A stretch of 64,000 nucleotides of DNA from Anseranas semipalmata (GCA_013399115.1 VXAA01003156.1:608162-672161); one strand, 5' to 3'; shown: positions 38,601-53,600, numbered from the stretch's first letter. Numbers and translations are program-made. The notes: a model not told the origin generated them from the letters alone.

Positions 38601-41600
38601 TGTTTAATGCAGAACTTAGTCTGCCTCTTCATTTAGTAGTTGTCCTCCACTTTCACAGAATGTAGATTTACCATATTGCAAAGCCCTTGTGGAATACAGA
38701 AATTGGTTTGGATTTTTGGTGTTGATGAGAAGTTAGTGGCAACCAACTGATTTTAATACTGCAGAGCTGCTCTACCTGTTACATTTGGTCAAATCCATTC
38801 GTTATTGAGAATTGGACAGAACAGTCAATGACACAATCTTCAGCTATACCTGTAAATAAAATAAATGGTTAATTGGTATAGCATTTAAAATCAGATGTGG
38901 TAGCCATATTCTTTTATAGCAAAGAGGTGCCAACTCCCTTGTTTTCGAAGCAGGTTTCAAAAATTTGTGGGAGTCTTCTGGCTCAGTAAATAATACTTAC
39001 AACATTATTCATTGCATCTGACATGCTTTTGTGATTTATGTGCTACTTTTGTCTACATTTGAAATGATTTAATGCTTTTTTCTATTTTTCTTCTCTCTTG
39101 GACTAGGAAAACCTGTTAATGCGAATTCACTTCCACATTGCGGATGAGACGAAGGAAGATATTTGCACTGCACCACATTGTGTTTCCCATCAGAAGTTTG
39201 CAATGACCTTGTTTGAACAGGTGAGGTGATGATGCATGTTTTATACAAATCACAAATTCTTAATTTCACATTTTCAGTCCTCAGACATGCATTATCATGG
39301 TTTTTAAAACAGGAAAAAAAAAGAGAGATACAAGTGGGAGCATTGCTGTGAAAATGCATGTTTAATCTTGTCAATATATTTACTTTTTTCTTTCTCTTTA
39401 GTGTGTTTGTACCAGCTGTGGTGCCACCTCTGACCCATTACCTTTCATCCAGATGGTACACTATATCTCCACAACCTCACTTTGGTGAGTAGAGATTTTT
39501 TTTATGGGGAAGGGAACTTCTCATTTATACTGGTATTGCAGTTTGATCTTTACCCTCACAACACTAAATGTCAGGAATGTGGTTTGTTCAAAGTTGGTGG
39601 ATGATAAAGAGCATGAGGGTTTAGTGGAGCAGAATATATCAGCTTAGGCATGGATCAGTGTGTCTACTTGTTTACGATTCTGAATCTGACAACTCTAGTG
39701 GCAAGGACTCGTGTATATTTTAAAAGACCTTAGTTTGTGAACAGGTGAGATAAGAAAAGAAAAGTGGGGAAAAAAAATGCTGAAGAGGACCTTTGTATGT
39801 TTAGTCCATCTTCCCACTTGAAACAGGGCTAAATTCAAAGCTAGATCAGGCTGTTCAGGTTTTTGTGAAGCTGAATTTTGGAAATATTCAAGGACAGAAA
39901 TTCCATGATCTCTCTGGGCTGCCTGTTCCAGAGCTTAACCACTCTGAAACTTTTTGCCTTATATCCAGTCAGAATTCCCCTTTCTTGGCTCTCTGCTGGA
40001 CTTGCTCCAGGTGTATATATGTCTTTTGTACCAGGAAGGGGATGGAGGTGTGCAAAAGTGGTCACAGTGCTCTAGATGTGGCCCCATGATTACAGAATAG
40101 AGAGAAATAATCACTTTGCTCAGCGTGCATGCTGAAGCCCAGTATTTGGTTGGCATTCATCACCGTGAGTACGCACTGCTGCAGACTTATGTTTGACTTG
40201 TCTACCAGCTTTCTGCAAAGTTGTTCCTTAGCCTTTCAGTGTCAAGCCAACACTGCTGCACTGAGCATGCTTTGTCCCAGTTGCAAGACTTTGTATTTTC
40301 CTTTACTCACTTTCATGAGGTTCCTATCAGCCCATTCCTTGAACCTGTCAAGAGCCTTCTGGATAGCAGCACTCCCTTCCAGTATATTGACTGCTACATC
40401 AAGTTTGGTGTCATCTGTAAACTTGATATTGGGTGTATTGTGATTCATTATGCAAGTTGTTAATGAAAATGTTAAACAGTGTCAGCCCCAATATTAGCCC
40501 CAGAGGAACACCACTGGTAACTAACTGCTGGCTATGCTTTGAATTTCTGAGCCTGAAGGTCCAGCTGGGTTTTGGTCTGCCCTATTCTACCCTTGCAGCC
40601 CACACCTCACAGTCTGGCTGCAAGAATGCTGTAAAAGACTCAGAAATCGTGCTAGAGACAAAATTATATTCACTGTTCTCCCCTTACCAACAGAGCCAAT
40701 CTTTTTATGATGGGAGATAGTCAAGTTGGTTATGCATAGGTTGCCATTGGTAAATCCATGCTGACTGCTTTGACTCACCCTTTTATGTCTGGAGGTGATT
40801 TCCAAGGGCATTCGGTCCATTGTTTCCCCAGGTAGTATAGAGCAAGATGGACCAGCCTTAGTTCCTTGACTCCTCTTTCTTGTTGATGTTGAAGATGGAT
40901 ATAACACTTGCTTTTTTCTAGTTGTTGACCACCATGACCTTTTATTAAAGGAGCTTCTGCTCTAGATCTGTTAATAGTTCTGTTGAATGAATGCTAGGGG
41001 AGATATGTCGATTTTTCTCTTCCTTTAGTAAGCTGCTGCTCAGTTAAAATCTGCCTAAACCCGATAAAGGCAGGATTCTGTTGTTCATTTCTATCTGAGT
41101 TTTTCATCCCAATCAAAATTTCATGTTCGTTGGCCAGCATGGGAGGGAGGGTCCAAAAAGGTTTTTTTGAAAACTGCTAGATGCTCTCCTCATGCAGATC
41201 TCTGTTAAAAGCTACCACTGGCAGTGTATTAGGAGTAAGGTAAAGCCATGTTTCATTCCCCCTTGTGGCTGCTGCCTGTCATTCCGCCATCCTATAGTTC
41301 TTTAGGTTACAGGCAGAGACTGTGTATCAGAATATTAGTTATTTGAATAACTTGAAAATAATGGTGTAAATGGTATTCATTGTTTTATATATTTAAAAAA
41401 AAACTCAATAACTCTTGAGTTGGACATTATCTTAAAAATACCAAGAAACAGTGATATGTTTATCTACCTCTTAAACTATGTTAAGCTTGAACATGTTTTG
41501 ACCATTAGTATTCTCATGTATTTATTGCTATCTTTCTTTTAACTTGGACAGTGAAGTCAATTGAATACTGTGCTATTTTTGTCTGTAATTTTCCTCATTA

Positions 41601-44600
41601 AGGATGTGTTTTGCTGTGCTAACATCACTAATGTTGTGGTTGCCGAAGGGGAGCATTTTGAAACAAATGCTTCATTTTGAAATTAAGTATTTCTCAAAAT
41701 GCTAAAGCTTGTTTTTAAGATGTCAATTTTAAGCCCAACTAGAAACTGTTTCTATTTCAAATTTTACTTGTTTTATTTCTGCAGTATTATCATAGAAGTT
41801 GTTATAATTCACAGTTAGTAATTGTGATTTTTCTCTACTACAACTCGAAATATAAAAAGTGTTGTGTATTTTAAGGTTATTAACTTTTTACGTAATTTAA
41901 GGGAAACATTCTTAATGTGTTTTTTTGTGTTTTTACATTTTTGTTAAACTTTTGCTTCCCATCCTTTCTCTATACTAAAGCAATCAAGCTATTTGTATGC
42001 TGGAGAGACGAGAGAAACCCACTCCAGATATGTTTGGAGAGCTACTACAGAATGCCAGCACTATGGGAGACCTGAGAAACTGTCCGGTTAGTATGCTTAG
42101 TCGTCTTTGGAGGTCGACGGATGGGACAGAAGAGAGTAAATAGATTATGCTGATAGATACTTCTTAACCCATGAGCATTTTCAAGATTTAGTTCATTGTA
42201 ATGATTAAAAAAAAAAAAAAAAAAAAGATAAGAGTTTTCTTTGGGCTTGAATTCGGTACCTCACAGTTATCCAGTGAAGGAAAGGAAAAACTGCTGATTC
42301 TGAGTGCTTTCTTGACTAGAGATAAGTGCTAAGAATAGGCATGGATATAGTGCTTGGATGGAGGAGAAAAATGAATATTTTTATAGAGTTAGAATCCACA
42401 AAAAAGGTGATGAAGAGGAATAAATTTGAAATGTTTGCCCACAGGGAATGGGCACACAATCTACTCCTGGTCAAGGCTGTATTGCTGCTAGAAGTACCTA
42501 TCAGATGTTTGCTGTTCAATCTCACTGAAAATTGGTGAGGCCTCCAACACTAACATTACATGAAGCAGCGAATATTCTGCTTTTATCGTATGGTGAAAAT
42601 TCTGGGATCTTATCTAAAGAAACAGAAATGACAAAGAATTTGGAGGCTGTATCCTTTTTATAGGAGGTGTTTCTATGTTGACAGTTTTGATTAGCTAGCT
42701 TTTTAGTAGTGTTCCCAAAATTCATCCAGTTTCTCTGGTGCTTTTTTTTCTGTGAAAGTAGTGTGTACCATCTGTAATAAGAGCATGGGGGAAAAAAAAA
42801 GGTACTTATTTCTTGCAGAATCATCTCAGTAGTACCATGCTATGGCACAAATAGTAGGACTCTTGCACCAGTCACTGTAACCACAGGTACAAGATCAATT
42901 GTTTTGCCTGGATAAGATTCCATTCAACTTCATCAGTACCTTTCAGCTGAATAAATTATACTGTTGACCAGACTGCTGCACTTGCATCACATAGCCAAAA
43001 TGTTGGACAGAGGGGAAGAGAAAAGAACAGCCACTTCTCACTGCCATAGGATATTCCAGCAGTGAGGGCTTGTAGGCTACACAGCATATCTGCAAGAGCT
43101 ATGTGAAAGGCAGGAATCATCACAGAAAATCTGAGGGAATATTGTTTTGGATTCCTGAGTGAGGTATACCGTACAGAGTATGGGAGATACTGAGCAGAAA
43201 GTGTAGGCTATAATCATTGAGTGATGACTGGCATTTAAATGACATATAACCTCTTAAAAACAATATGCCTAATTGATAGTCATAGGTTACTGTTCTTAAA
43301 AATGTTCCATTCTGCCATGCAGTAAAAGTCTGACAAAATTCAGCTGACTTGAGTCCATATATCAGTTGGTTTAAGAAAAATACAAATGTTTTCATGTAAA
43401 CATAACGACATTTTTGTTTTTAAATCATAAGGGCTTGATTTCTAAAACAAGAGTTTGATATCTTGTTCTTCCTTTTAATTTGGGTATATTTAGATCCAGG
43501 GTCTTATCTAAGTATGCAAGAAGAGTGATCATCAAACTTTTTTTCCATATTGATTAATAGGTAGGGCAGGAAACAGCTGCATAATTGCTGCTTCGTGTTT
43601 GACATCGCATAAGTCTGAAGTGAAGCAATACAGGCTCTGACAGGAATGGCTTGTGTACCCAGTCCCTGGGGGTGGTGTAAGGATTTCCATTTTATCCCTG
43701 CTTGCCTCCCCCTTAGCATTCTGTAGCTTATAAATTTGAAACATTCGCTTTTAGTCTCCATCTAAATCTTAATATTTTTTTTTTAATATTGGTGAATAGT
43801 GGTTTACTTAAGAGTTAAAAAAAAAAGATATTTTATTGTTTAAGAGATTCATATGAGTCTAGCTATCTAATAACCAAAAAAATGGGAAATTTACTAGAAA
43901 GACGTTCTTTGTCAAGGTGAACTGCTTTGTATCTGTGAAATAATCAGCTGGGTAAAGTTGCTTGCTAGCCCTTGCTGACCCTTTCTTTGTTTATTTGGGA
44001 AATGTTCTTGTTGAGGCTTAGCTAAGGCTGGACAAATAAAGCTTTGCTTGCGTGACTTACCAGGACTCCATATTAATCCTGTCTTGCAAAAATTGCTCGT
44101 TAGCTAGTTGAAGCAAAGATGATGACAATTTGAGAGTAAGATAGCTGGTTTGTTGGGTTTTTGTTTGTTTTGGTGAGGTAATCCACAGGAGTGCTTGTAT
44201 TTTGAATGTCCCTTACAAAATGCGTGTGAATATAGTCATCTTAATATTAAAGCCTGATATCTACATGTAAACATCAGTTGTCTACCTGTAAAACAAACAA
44301 CAACAAAAAACAACCACACACATCCCCAAGCCTACTTTCTCTTCATTGACTTGTCATTAAATTGAAGCTTTTTCCTTTTATTTCTTTTTGGTTTTTGCCT
44401 GTTTTTGATAATTGGGACTGAAATTCGGGTTAAGTTTCTAGATTGCTGTGGGGAAGAAACCCTTTGTGATCTCTTCTAAAGTTGTAGTGTCAGGAATGAT
44501 TATATTAAATTGTGAAACTGTTCCTTGTAGAGATGAGAAACTATTCAGTATGAAGAGGTTTGTTTTTTTTTTTTTTTTTTTTCTTGGAATCTTTTTCCAG

Positions 44601-47600
44601 AGGTGCCTATGTGACTTGACACAGAGGGAAAGTGAGTTCTAAAGAGACTTTGTCATAGTTGTTCTCAAAAATAAAATAGATAACACACTGCTTGCTGAAA
44701 TTACGGTGATAATTTCTTAATTCAAATGGTGAACTTTTTTCATGATGCTTTAAAGATGCCCACAATTCCAGCAGATAATGGATTGGAAGGAGCATTGAGA
44801 AATTTGTTAGCTTTAAAAGCAAGCTCATCTCTGACAAGTATTCTGGCTAGAAAGTAGGGGCAAACTGGCTGGTTGATGAGTACTGGTAGTTATAGTGTGG
44901 GGAAAAAAAATGGGCAAGGACGACAGGAAATAAGAAATGAAGATCTGCTGTGGGTTGGTAAAAACACCTTTTATTCTCCTGATCATCCAATTGCTGCTCT
45001 CGTGTTTATGTAAATACTGACCTAACTGGGCTACTGTCTACAAAAGCTATCCTGTCTAAGATGAGATGCTTGAGAAGAACCATGCAACTTTAACAGCAAA
45101 GCAACACCTTGAAGAGTTTTCTGACCCTGTATAAAGTAGTGGTCTCTGTAAACACTTCTAATCACGGATTGTGATCAAAAGAAAGTGAGCCTTCCCTCAA
45201 ATTCCTCATAATGTCTTTGGGATCTTTTATGTATGTTCATCTTTTTTCAAGTAAGCCTACTTTGGCACTATACCTTTTAATCATTATTGGTAGTAGGGGA
45301 AAGAATTAAGTGTTCGCTTTAAAGCTTGCAAATACTAGATATTGATAACGCTCCTCATCTGTGACATAGCATGCTCCTATCTTGACACTGAGTGTATTGC
45401 ATCTGCTGTGTTAGCCACCACCTCTTTGGAAACAGTACTTTTGAAACTTGCACGTTAGTGTCTTGCACTAATATTATATAATAAATAGAGAAGTTTATTT
45501 TCAATGTTTTGTTTTAAATCCTCAGAGTAACTGTGGGGAAAAGATACGTATTCGTCGTGTGCTGATGAACTCTCCACAGATCATCACCATTGGCTTGGTT
45601 TGGGACTCGGACCACTCTGATCTGGCTGAGGATGTTATTCACAGCCTGGGCACTTGCCTTAAACTGGGAGATGTGAGTACAAACATGCAACATTTCTCAT
45701 GATAGTACTGGATTGAATAAAATAGAAAGTCGTTCTCTCTGCCTTTTCAGTGCCTATGAGTAGAGGGCAGATCCAAAGATCTGACCTGTTTCTGAGTGCT
45801 TCACAAAAAACTGTTGAAAGTATTAGTATAATTGCATATTCTCAGCTTTCTGAAATGACTATGTAGGGTACTTGAAATTAAGAAAAAATGACTCCAGAAA
45901 ACAGTTTGTCTGAATCAAAAAATATGTAGAAGTGCAAGGGAATTTTAGATCGGGGTTTGTGCTGGTTTCTATTAAAATACATTTGTACACTTTCCAGTTC
46001 AGAGAACAGAAGTGTATTTCTATTACTTCTGAAGATAAAATACAGTTTTGTGTTGTTATTTATCTTCTTTAAATCTTTTTCTGATTTACACCTGTAGTTG
46101 TAACTAGCGAGTGTTACTTATAACTGAGCAGTCTTTTAGAGATGGTGGCTGTCATTGTGTGATTGATAGGTTAAATTAAGTAGTGTATGGGATACAGAGG
46201 TTTGTCTGTCAAAGGATTCACTTACTCTATATTAAATTGTTTTAGAGCTGAGTTATTCATATACTGAATTGTGGCTGTGTCTTATTCTGGCACTGAGGTA
46301 TCACATTAAAATATTAAAAAAAAAAAAAAAAAAAAAAATAAAGGAAAAAGAAAAAAATGTATTGGCCAGTGCCTAGTGAACCAAAATCAGAGCAAGTTAA
46401 TGGAAGTGTGATTATGAAAGTGCGGTACTTGCATAGTAAAGCAGTAATGCACTAAAAAATTAGTCCAGTGCATTTTTAAATAAAACATGGTCAATTAAAG
46501 TCTAAAAACACTTTTGTGCGTGCCAAGTCCTTTCGACCTACTGATGTCTTCAGTTCATCTTTTATGTGGTGTTGTATTAAATTTGTCTTCGCTTAAGTCA
46601 AAATAAATGCCAGCTGTTTACTGTCAGAACTGCATTGTTTCTACAAAGTAAAGAGGAATGAATAACAGTTTTAAATAGTATTTCATATAATCAGCAAGCG
46701 TAACAGAATATATGGGGAATTTCTTTCAGTGCAAAGAAGTTTTGCTTATATAAATTTTTAGAGTAGAGCCATGCTTCAAATTCTGAGAAGGTATTATATA
46801 TTACTGTTGTAAACGTTGTCTTTAAAGCACAGCCACAGTCTCCAAGACTGACTCGATTCTTGGGCATCTGGTGAGTTGGTAGCAGTCTGTTCCCGGTCTG
46901 TGTCTCTGGATTTGCTTAAACATTGGTTAATTACTTTTAGTCTTTGCCTTGTTTTCTTGATCTAAGTAAAAACAACTGATGCCTCTCTTATAGTACTTCG
47001 AGGTCTTTCGAAACAAAGCAGTATGTAAAATGCTGGGTATTTTATTAATTTCTGGTTTCATTTTTCTTATCTCCATCCTTGAAGCTCTTCTTCAGAGTAA
47101 CTGATGACAGAGCAAAGCACTCAGAGCTGTATTTGGTGGGAATGATTTGTTACTACGGAAAACATTATTCTACCTTCTTCTTCCAAACTAAAATCCGCAA
47201 ATGGATGTACTTTGATGATGCTCATGTCAAGGAGGTAAGAAAATAATGCTTAGCTTTTTCTAAGAGATTATTTTTCTAACTACTTGTGTATGAATCCATA
47301 CTGTTTTTTAAAAACTTTGAGAAATTTTGTGTGTTTTCCCACTCAAGATCCATAGCTCTGCACTTTTTTGTGAGCGAAGTGAAGCATTCACAGAAAAGCA
47401 TACCAGACATCTCAGAAGCCCTATTCTTAGTTGTGTTCTGTTGGCTGCCAATCTTACTTTTATGTTGTTGTTTGAACCCCTATTGTTTGTTTGTGCACAT
47501 AGCTGGCGTGCATCTCTTTCCCTTGCTGACAAGTGGTGTTGCTATTTAGTGCCTGCTTTTGGAGTTGCTTGTTGAAGTATCTAGATGCCAGTCTTCCTTG

Positions 47601-50600
47601 GTGGTTGCTGCCAACAACAAATTTTCCACTTGTTTGTCCCTTTATTTTCTTTTCTTCTCACCAAGCATGAGGTCCTTGACATTACAGATACCAGAGCTGG
47701 AATCTTGGCACACTATTACTACATCCCATTAGTTTGTTTTGCTTTATTTCACACCACTTTCCTTTTATTCCTTCTAGTCATGGAGGCACAAACGCGAGAG
47801 AGGAAAGCTTTCTTCTGTAGTTATGCCAAGCAGAGTCTCAAAGGGAAAACTAATCCTTCCATTTGTTCAGTCACATTTGTCTGCAGCAAAACTGCCAAGG
47901 ATAGGTACTGCAGTGCTTTAATTGCATAACTGTGTATGGAGTAAATTTGTTAGAATAGATGTTTAGTATATTAAATGAAATCCCTATTAGTACATGGGGA
48001 AGATTTTTGAGGTGAATATGGCTGTAATAATTATTGCCTGGCCTCTCAAAATGCTTGAGGAGATTCTTTTAATAGTAGAACAGGTTCACATGCCAAAGTG
48101 GTTATCTTTGACTTAAATTTGCTGTTATGCTGGAAATGCAATTTTTTTTGTTCATTTTGTTTATGTTGGTGGATGGAATAAAAAATTTTGTTGACAAATC
48201 TTTTGTTTTGGCTGATGCAAAGTTAGAACATTTCAAAGGATGAACAGCTTTTTATTAAAAAACAACAACAAAAAACCCTCTGAAAGGGAAGGATTATTTC
48301 TGTAGTCATATTTTTAGCAAAAATTATAATTTGTTTAGTCATAAGATGGTGAATATCTTTATTTTAGTTGAGTTGGTTCCACTGTGTTCCAAATATGTTC
48401 TTGACCGGCTGGTGTCACAAGTGATACCTTTTTTCTCAGACAAGGTGAGTCTGAGAAAGAGCAATGGAAATGTCTATTTTAAGAGACAGTTTACTTATGG
48501 TTACATTTTAGAATTAATATTCCTTTTGAAATGTTTTCCAACGTGTGACCTGCAGTCAGAGCTTTCTTGGTGATTCCTCTTCAATGCTGGATATGAAAGG
48601 AGTTAAAGAATGTCAGAGGAAAAAAACTCTGAAAGAAAGGGAGGAAAGAGATGTTGTTATAGAAGACGATGACAGTCTTTTTCTTGTGTGTTATTTTGTT
48701 GTTGTTGTTGTTAAATCAGATTGGTCCAAAATGGAAAGATGTTGTGACAAAGTGTATTAAGGGTCATTATCAGCCTTTGCTGCTACTGTATGCAGACCCA
48801 AGAGGAACTCCAGTGTCAACACAAGACTTGCCCCCCCAAGTGGATTTACAGCAATATAGCAGGACTTGCTATGATAGCGAAGACTCAGGTAAGCGGTCTG
48901 GACTGCATGCTTATACCTTTATGCTTTGGTGTTGTGTGTGAAAATTTTTTATTTTGTTTTGGGGGTGTTTTTGTTAGCAGGCGTCTTTGTTGGTTGTCAA
49001 AGCTGATCTAGAATTCTGAAGAGGACTTCCAGTGTTTTGCCCTTGAACTTCTCTTCCAGTCCAAGACTCTGTGGATTGTTTGGGTAGTAATGTTTTCCAA
49101 AAAATATTGGAGAAAGAAACTGGGGGAAAAAAAAGTAGTGAAGGACCTGTCGTGCAGTAGAAGTAGAGAGGAACAATAACTGATGACTTCAAGGGCTGAG
49201 TTCATAAATCCATCAGCAGTTTTAACAGGAAAGGAATGATAGCCGAGATGCACGAACTCATAAAAATTAAAGGAAGCTGCAGAATTAAACTCATGAGTGA
49301 AGTTAGGGAAAGGAAACATTAAGGAAACATTACAAATAAGTCCGTTGCTAGGATGATGAAGGGTTCTAGTGGGGGAGGGAGGAGAAATAACGAAGGGTGA
49401 GGGGGGTTGGGGACAGAAAGGGAAAGAGAGAATTAGTGCAGTTTATCATCAACTTTTGGGTTTTCTTTTGCTGAGATAAAGTATTATGAGATTCAAACTG
49501 ATTTGTGGGAGACTGAAGGGAAAGAGATTGGCAAAGGCATATGCCTGTAGGTGATGTTTACTTGTTAATTCTTTATGGTCTGTTTTGTATCAAACAAGAT
49601 CTACAGCTACATAGTACTTTCTATCAAAGAGACCTTCAACACATTTCTACTTACTGAATTCTTTGTATTATACTTAGTCCATTGAATTAGAAAGGTGTGT
49701 CCAAATTAGGTGCTTCAGATGTTAGAACTTGGTCTGCTCAACGTATGGGTTGTGGTCTGACAGGCTCTTGGTTTACTGAATTTCTGGGATGATTTTGGAC
49801 ATTAAATGAAGCCTCAACCTACAACAATGTGACTTAAGAGGAACAGATACATTCTGAGAAAGATATGTAATTGCAATCCAGATAGGGTGAAGAATAGAAA
49901 CTGGGTGTAGGCTTATATTGTAATGGTTTAGCAGAAGAAGAGTGTTTCTATTTTTGGATGTTTGGAGAGAATATCCTGCATTAGAGATGGGTTTATAGGT
50001 TATCAAGAACAGCAAGGCGAGACTAAAACCAGAAATACAGCAAAATAAATGCAAATAAAAACAGAGGGAAGAAAACCTTCGCTTCTCACTTGACAAGATG
50101 CCTTACAATTTATAAACCGATCTTCCTGTTCTGAAGAAAACCGGGAAGCCTAGAGTGGGGAGGGGGCCTTCAATGCTATCCATCAGTTGTGAGCACCTCT
50201 ACAAGCATCAGGTCAATATATGCTGTAAACTGGCCTTGTGGTTCTGCTGGTTGTCTCCAGGAAATACATAGCTAACATTTCTGCTCAGTATGTTTCTTCG
50301 GTATCTAATATTATTGTGTTCTAAAATGACTTCAGGAAGCTGAATATAAAAATACATATATATAAAGAAATTAAAAAAGGTGTTTCCTTTCAGATAAAAC
50401 TCAGAAGGTTATGATGAGTAACCTCTTTCATTTCAAAAACACTTGGTGAGTCGCTCAGGCTTACTGATGTTTTCTGCAGTGTTCCACATTCATACAAAAC
50501 TTTTGAAAGAACTTGTGAGATACTGGAGGCTAATGTGCCAGGAAAAATCATACTTTACACATTTTCCAGTCAAATATAAATGGATTGTTTTTTAGCATTG

Positions 50601-53600
50601 TTGATATCCATAGTTTTCTATCCTAATACAGCTTTTTGGGATGGTCTTTTTGTCTCTCACTGAGTGTAACTACAGCTTCTTGTGGACTGCTCAGTGTTAT
50701 CAGATATCCAGAGCCCATAATTCAGAAATGAATTGAAATTGCTTATTCTTAAGCTGTTAATCAGAATATCATACCTGAACTTTTGTTGACAGGTTCAGGT
50801 AAATGCATCTATTCACATCAAAATCTGATACCACAAATTGTGGAGGAAAGATTGCAAAGATGCCAGTATGAAATGTTGTGAAGCAAAGTCCAAATAGTTC
50901 ATCTTAATGTTTTAGATTTTTCTGTTGGATAGAGACCTCAGTTTACAAATTGTTCTCTAGTACTCAGTTCTGCAGCACTGATTCTTTTTTCCTACATTCA
51001 CCTTTCTTTCTGTGACTGTCATCTCTTATAACAGCTATATTCTGTATTTCCTTAGACCAATAAGATTTTTAACCAGTAAGGAGGTGGGGAGAATTTTCTG
51101 AGTGTAAAAGCTGATATATTGCCTAAAGTAGGACATCAGCTACAGGACTTGCTCTCACCAAAAATATGAAGCACCCTCAGGCTGTGTGTGTGCAAAATTA
51201 ACCATAATTACTTTCTTCTTTATTTTTCTGCTTTTCTTTAATTTCTCCACTGACGAACAAGTATGAAATGAACGTTCTGTATATTCTGGAGTATATACAT
51301 CACATATAAAATGGCCAACAGTCTTCCAACTGTTCTGATTTTTACTTTTATGTAATGAAAGTGGTGGGAGGAGGTTGTCCTTTTCTCCCGTTTTAATGAA
51401 TTTAAGAAGTACTGTACTGAAATTGAATCATGGTGGTTCATCCATTTCAGTATCCCACTCATGCAGTGGACCACCTTCTTGAGAAGGAACAGGTTACTTT
51501 GCTTTAGGTAGATATAATCTCAGTATAAAGTTTATTAGATGGGTTTTTGATTCATAATAGATAAAATGTGTTAATTGTTATGACTTGTGATGTTCTTGTT
51601 ACCTTTATTAATATTTAGTACTTGACTATTGTTTTTACTTTGACTTCCCCCGAGGCAATGTATTTCATATTTTAATTACACTGACAGAGTAAAAACTTAA
51701 TAAAGAAAAATTTCAGTGTGGTACTAATGTGTACTTTGGCAGTCCAATGGACATAGTTTAATTTTGCATAAGTGGGTTTGATAAATTTGGAGTTACCAAA
51801 GAGAAAAAAATAAAGGTTTCAAGAAGTTGTGACACCCCTCCACCCTCCCAAAGGAGAGGACCTTTCCTGTAAGATAGGGTATTCTGGGATCTGAGTTTGT
51901 ATATTTGGTACTCAGTTTTTCCAGTTAACTTATGTGTAGCTTCCTCTGTTCTATTCCTGTTTTCTTTTTTTAGCCTCTCCTGACTCTTAAAATGACCTGA
52001 AGAGATTGAAATTTGATATTACTTTCTTTACTAGGGAGAGAACCTTCCATCTCAAGTGATACCAGAACAGATTCCTCTACAGACAGCTATCCCTACAAAC
52101 AGGCACACCATGAGTCTGTGGTCAGTCACTTCTCTTCTGACTCGCAGGGGACGGTCATCTACAATGTGGAAAATGATGCGGCTTCACAAAGCAGCAGGGA
52201 TACAGGTAGCAGACACCATTATATCTGAGTAATCGTTGTCATTAAATATGACTACAGTGGAGCCCAGTGAAAAATCTTTTTATGCAACTCCTAGCAGAAT
52301 AGTGAACGGTGTTTAGTATCCTGGATGGTTTTGGTTTGCAATGAACCGTTGTAATGACAAAGATGAGCATAATTTTAACTGTGTTGTTGGCTTTTGTAGA
52401 CTAGTATTTAGCCAGGTAAAAATTTACAGACACTATTTCTGTTATCCACTGTCCATCTGCTCTCTCTGTCATACAAAATTCTGGGACCTGGAGTCTGTTG
52501 TGCAGTACCATTGTACAGTCTGGTAAGTGCTGTGTGTGCTAGTTAACCATCTATGGGCAGTTACTTCATTTCAGGAGTTGCAGCTGTCTGGGAAAGGCAC
52601 CTCCATCACCAGAATCTCCCATAGTTGGGTACTAAGGACTTTCTGTGTAAGTGGATGTTGTTAGTATTTACTGCACAAGGAAGGAGCATAAGATGATTTC
52701 TTCCCTGTGCTGTGGAGACAAGTTAAGTGAGAATTTGCAATAGGAAGAGAGTCTGTCTTTATATTCCTTCAGGCAGCTGAACAGTCTGCCTGAAGACTCT
52801 TTAGTTGAAAAGAGGTTAACTGGGAGTGTGAAGGCTTAGATCTGTAAAACTCGCGCCCAGTGACCCCAGTCAGCTTGTTTCTCCATACGGTATAAGCTTC
52901 ACTTCTGAGAAAGTAGTGCATGAGTTAAAGGCAGATTTCTCAAGCATCAGAAATACGACCTACTAATCCATTTGAAGTTACTTTATTGTGCTTTAAAAGA
53001 CTTTCCAGGACAATATAATTGTTGAATCAGCAACTGTTGGTTGCAGCAGTGTCAACAGCTAACACACCACTGTGTCCTTTTAGTTGCAAAATAGTTGCTG
53101 TCTTGTGATAATATATTTGTCTTTGGTTCATTTGAAACAATCTATGATACAAGTATTTTTCTCATCAGAACCTGGAAAAAATGGTTCAAGTAGGTTTTCT
53201 TCAGTACTTTTTCATTCTTTGTCAAAAGTCCAAGTAACTGTAATCTGTGGTTTTAGATAGCTTGAAGGTACTTCTAATGTTTTACCAAATACTTAGCACT
53301 GTAGGTTCTGGCCATGGTCCTCAGTAGAGTGTGAGAAAGAAGGGAAAGTTGGAGCAGAAGTGGAGAGTGATCACGAAACAAAACTTATGTTCATCTGAAG
53401 AGTGAAAATGCTGGTGGAGTATAATTTATACAGTCTTCCAAAGTGGCAGGCAGTTTATTCAATTAGGTTCCCCCTTGCAGAATTTGTTACGCGTCTGTTT
53501 TTAAAAAAAAAAAAAAAAAAGAGGGTAGCGGGATGGTTGCCAACATGTAAGCAGATGAAGTTCAACATATAACTTTTTGTTCTGTCATTTTTTAGTAATA

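Larger units (their letters stand above)
39485..41980 (+). other. USP54: USP54 intron after coding exon 5, carrying a CR1 insertion
   Basis: 2496-bp GT-AG intron. About half of it is the minus-strand CR1 fragment. A small imperfect hairpin lies at 41652-41703 in the remainder. Confidence 0.9.
42087..45525 (+). other. USP54: USP54 intron after coding exon 6
   Basis: 3439-bp GT-AG intron. It contains a poly-A tract at 42207-42226 and a poly-T tract at 44563-44582. No further feature recognised. Confidence 0.9.

Noticed and set aside
40242..40448. Minus-strand frame with clear protein similarity, considered as a gene
   Set aside because: It is CR1 reverse-transcriptase sequence in a truncated, frameshifted element, so it is not a host gene.
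52767..52795. 10-bp inverted repeat CTTCAGGCAG/CTGCCTGAAG with a 9-nt loop
   Set aside because: At chance level for the window size, with no extension of the stem.
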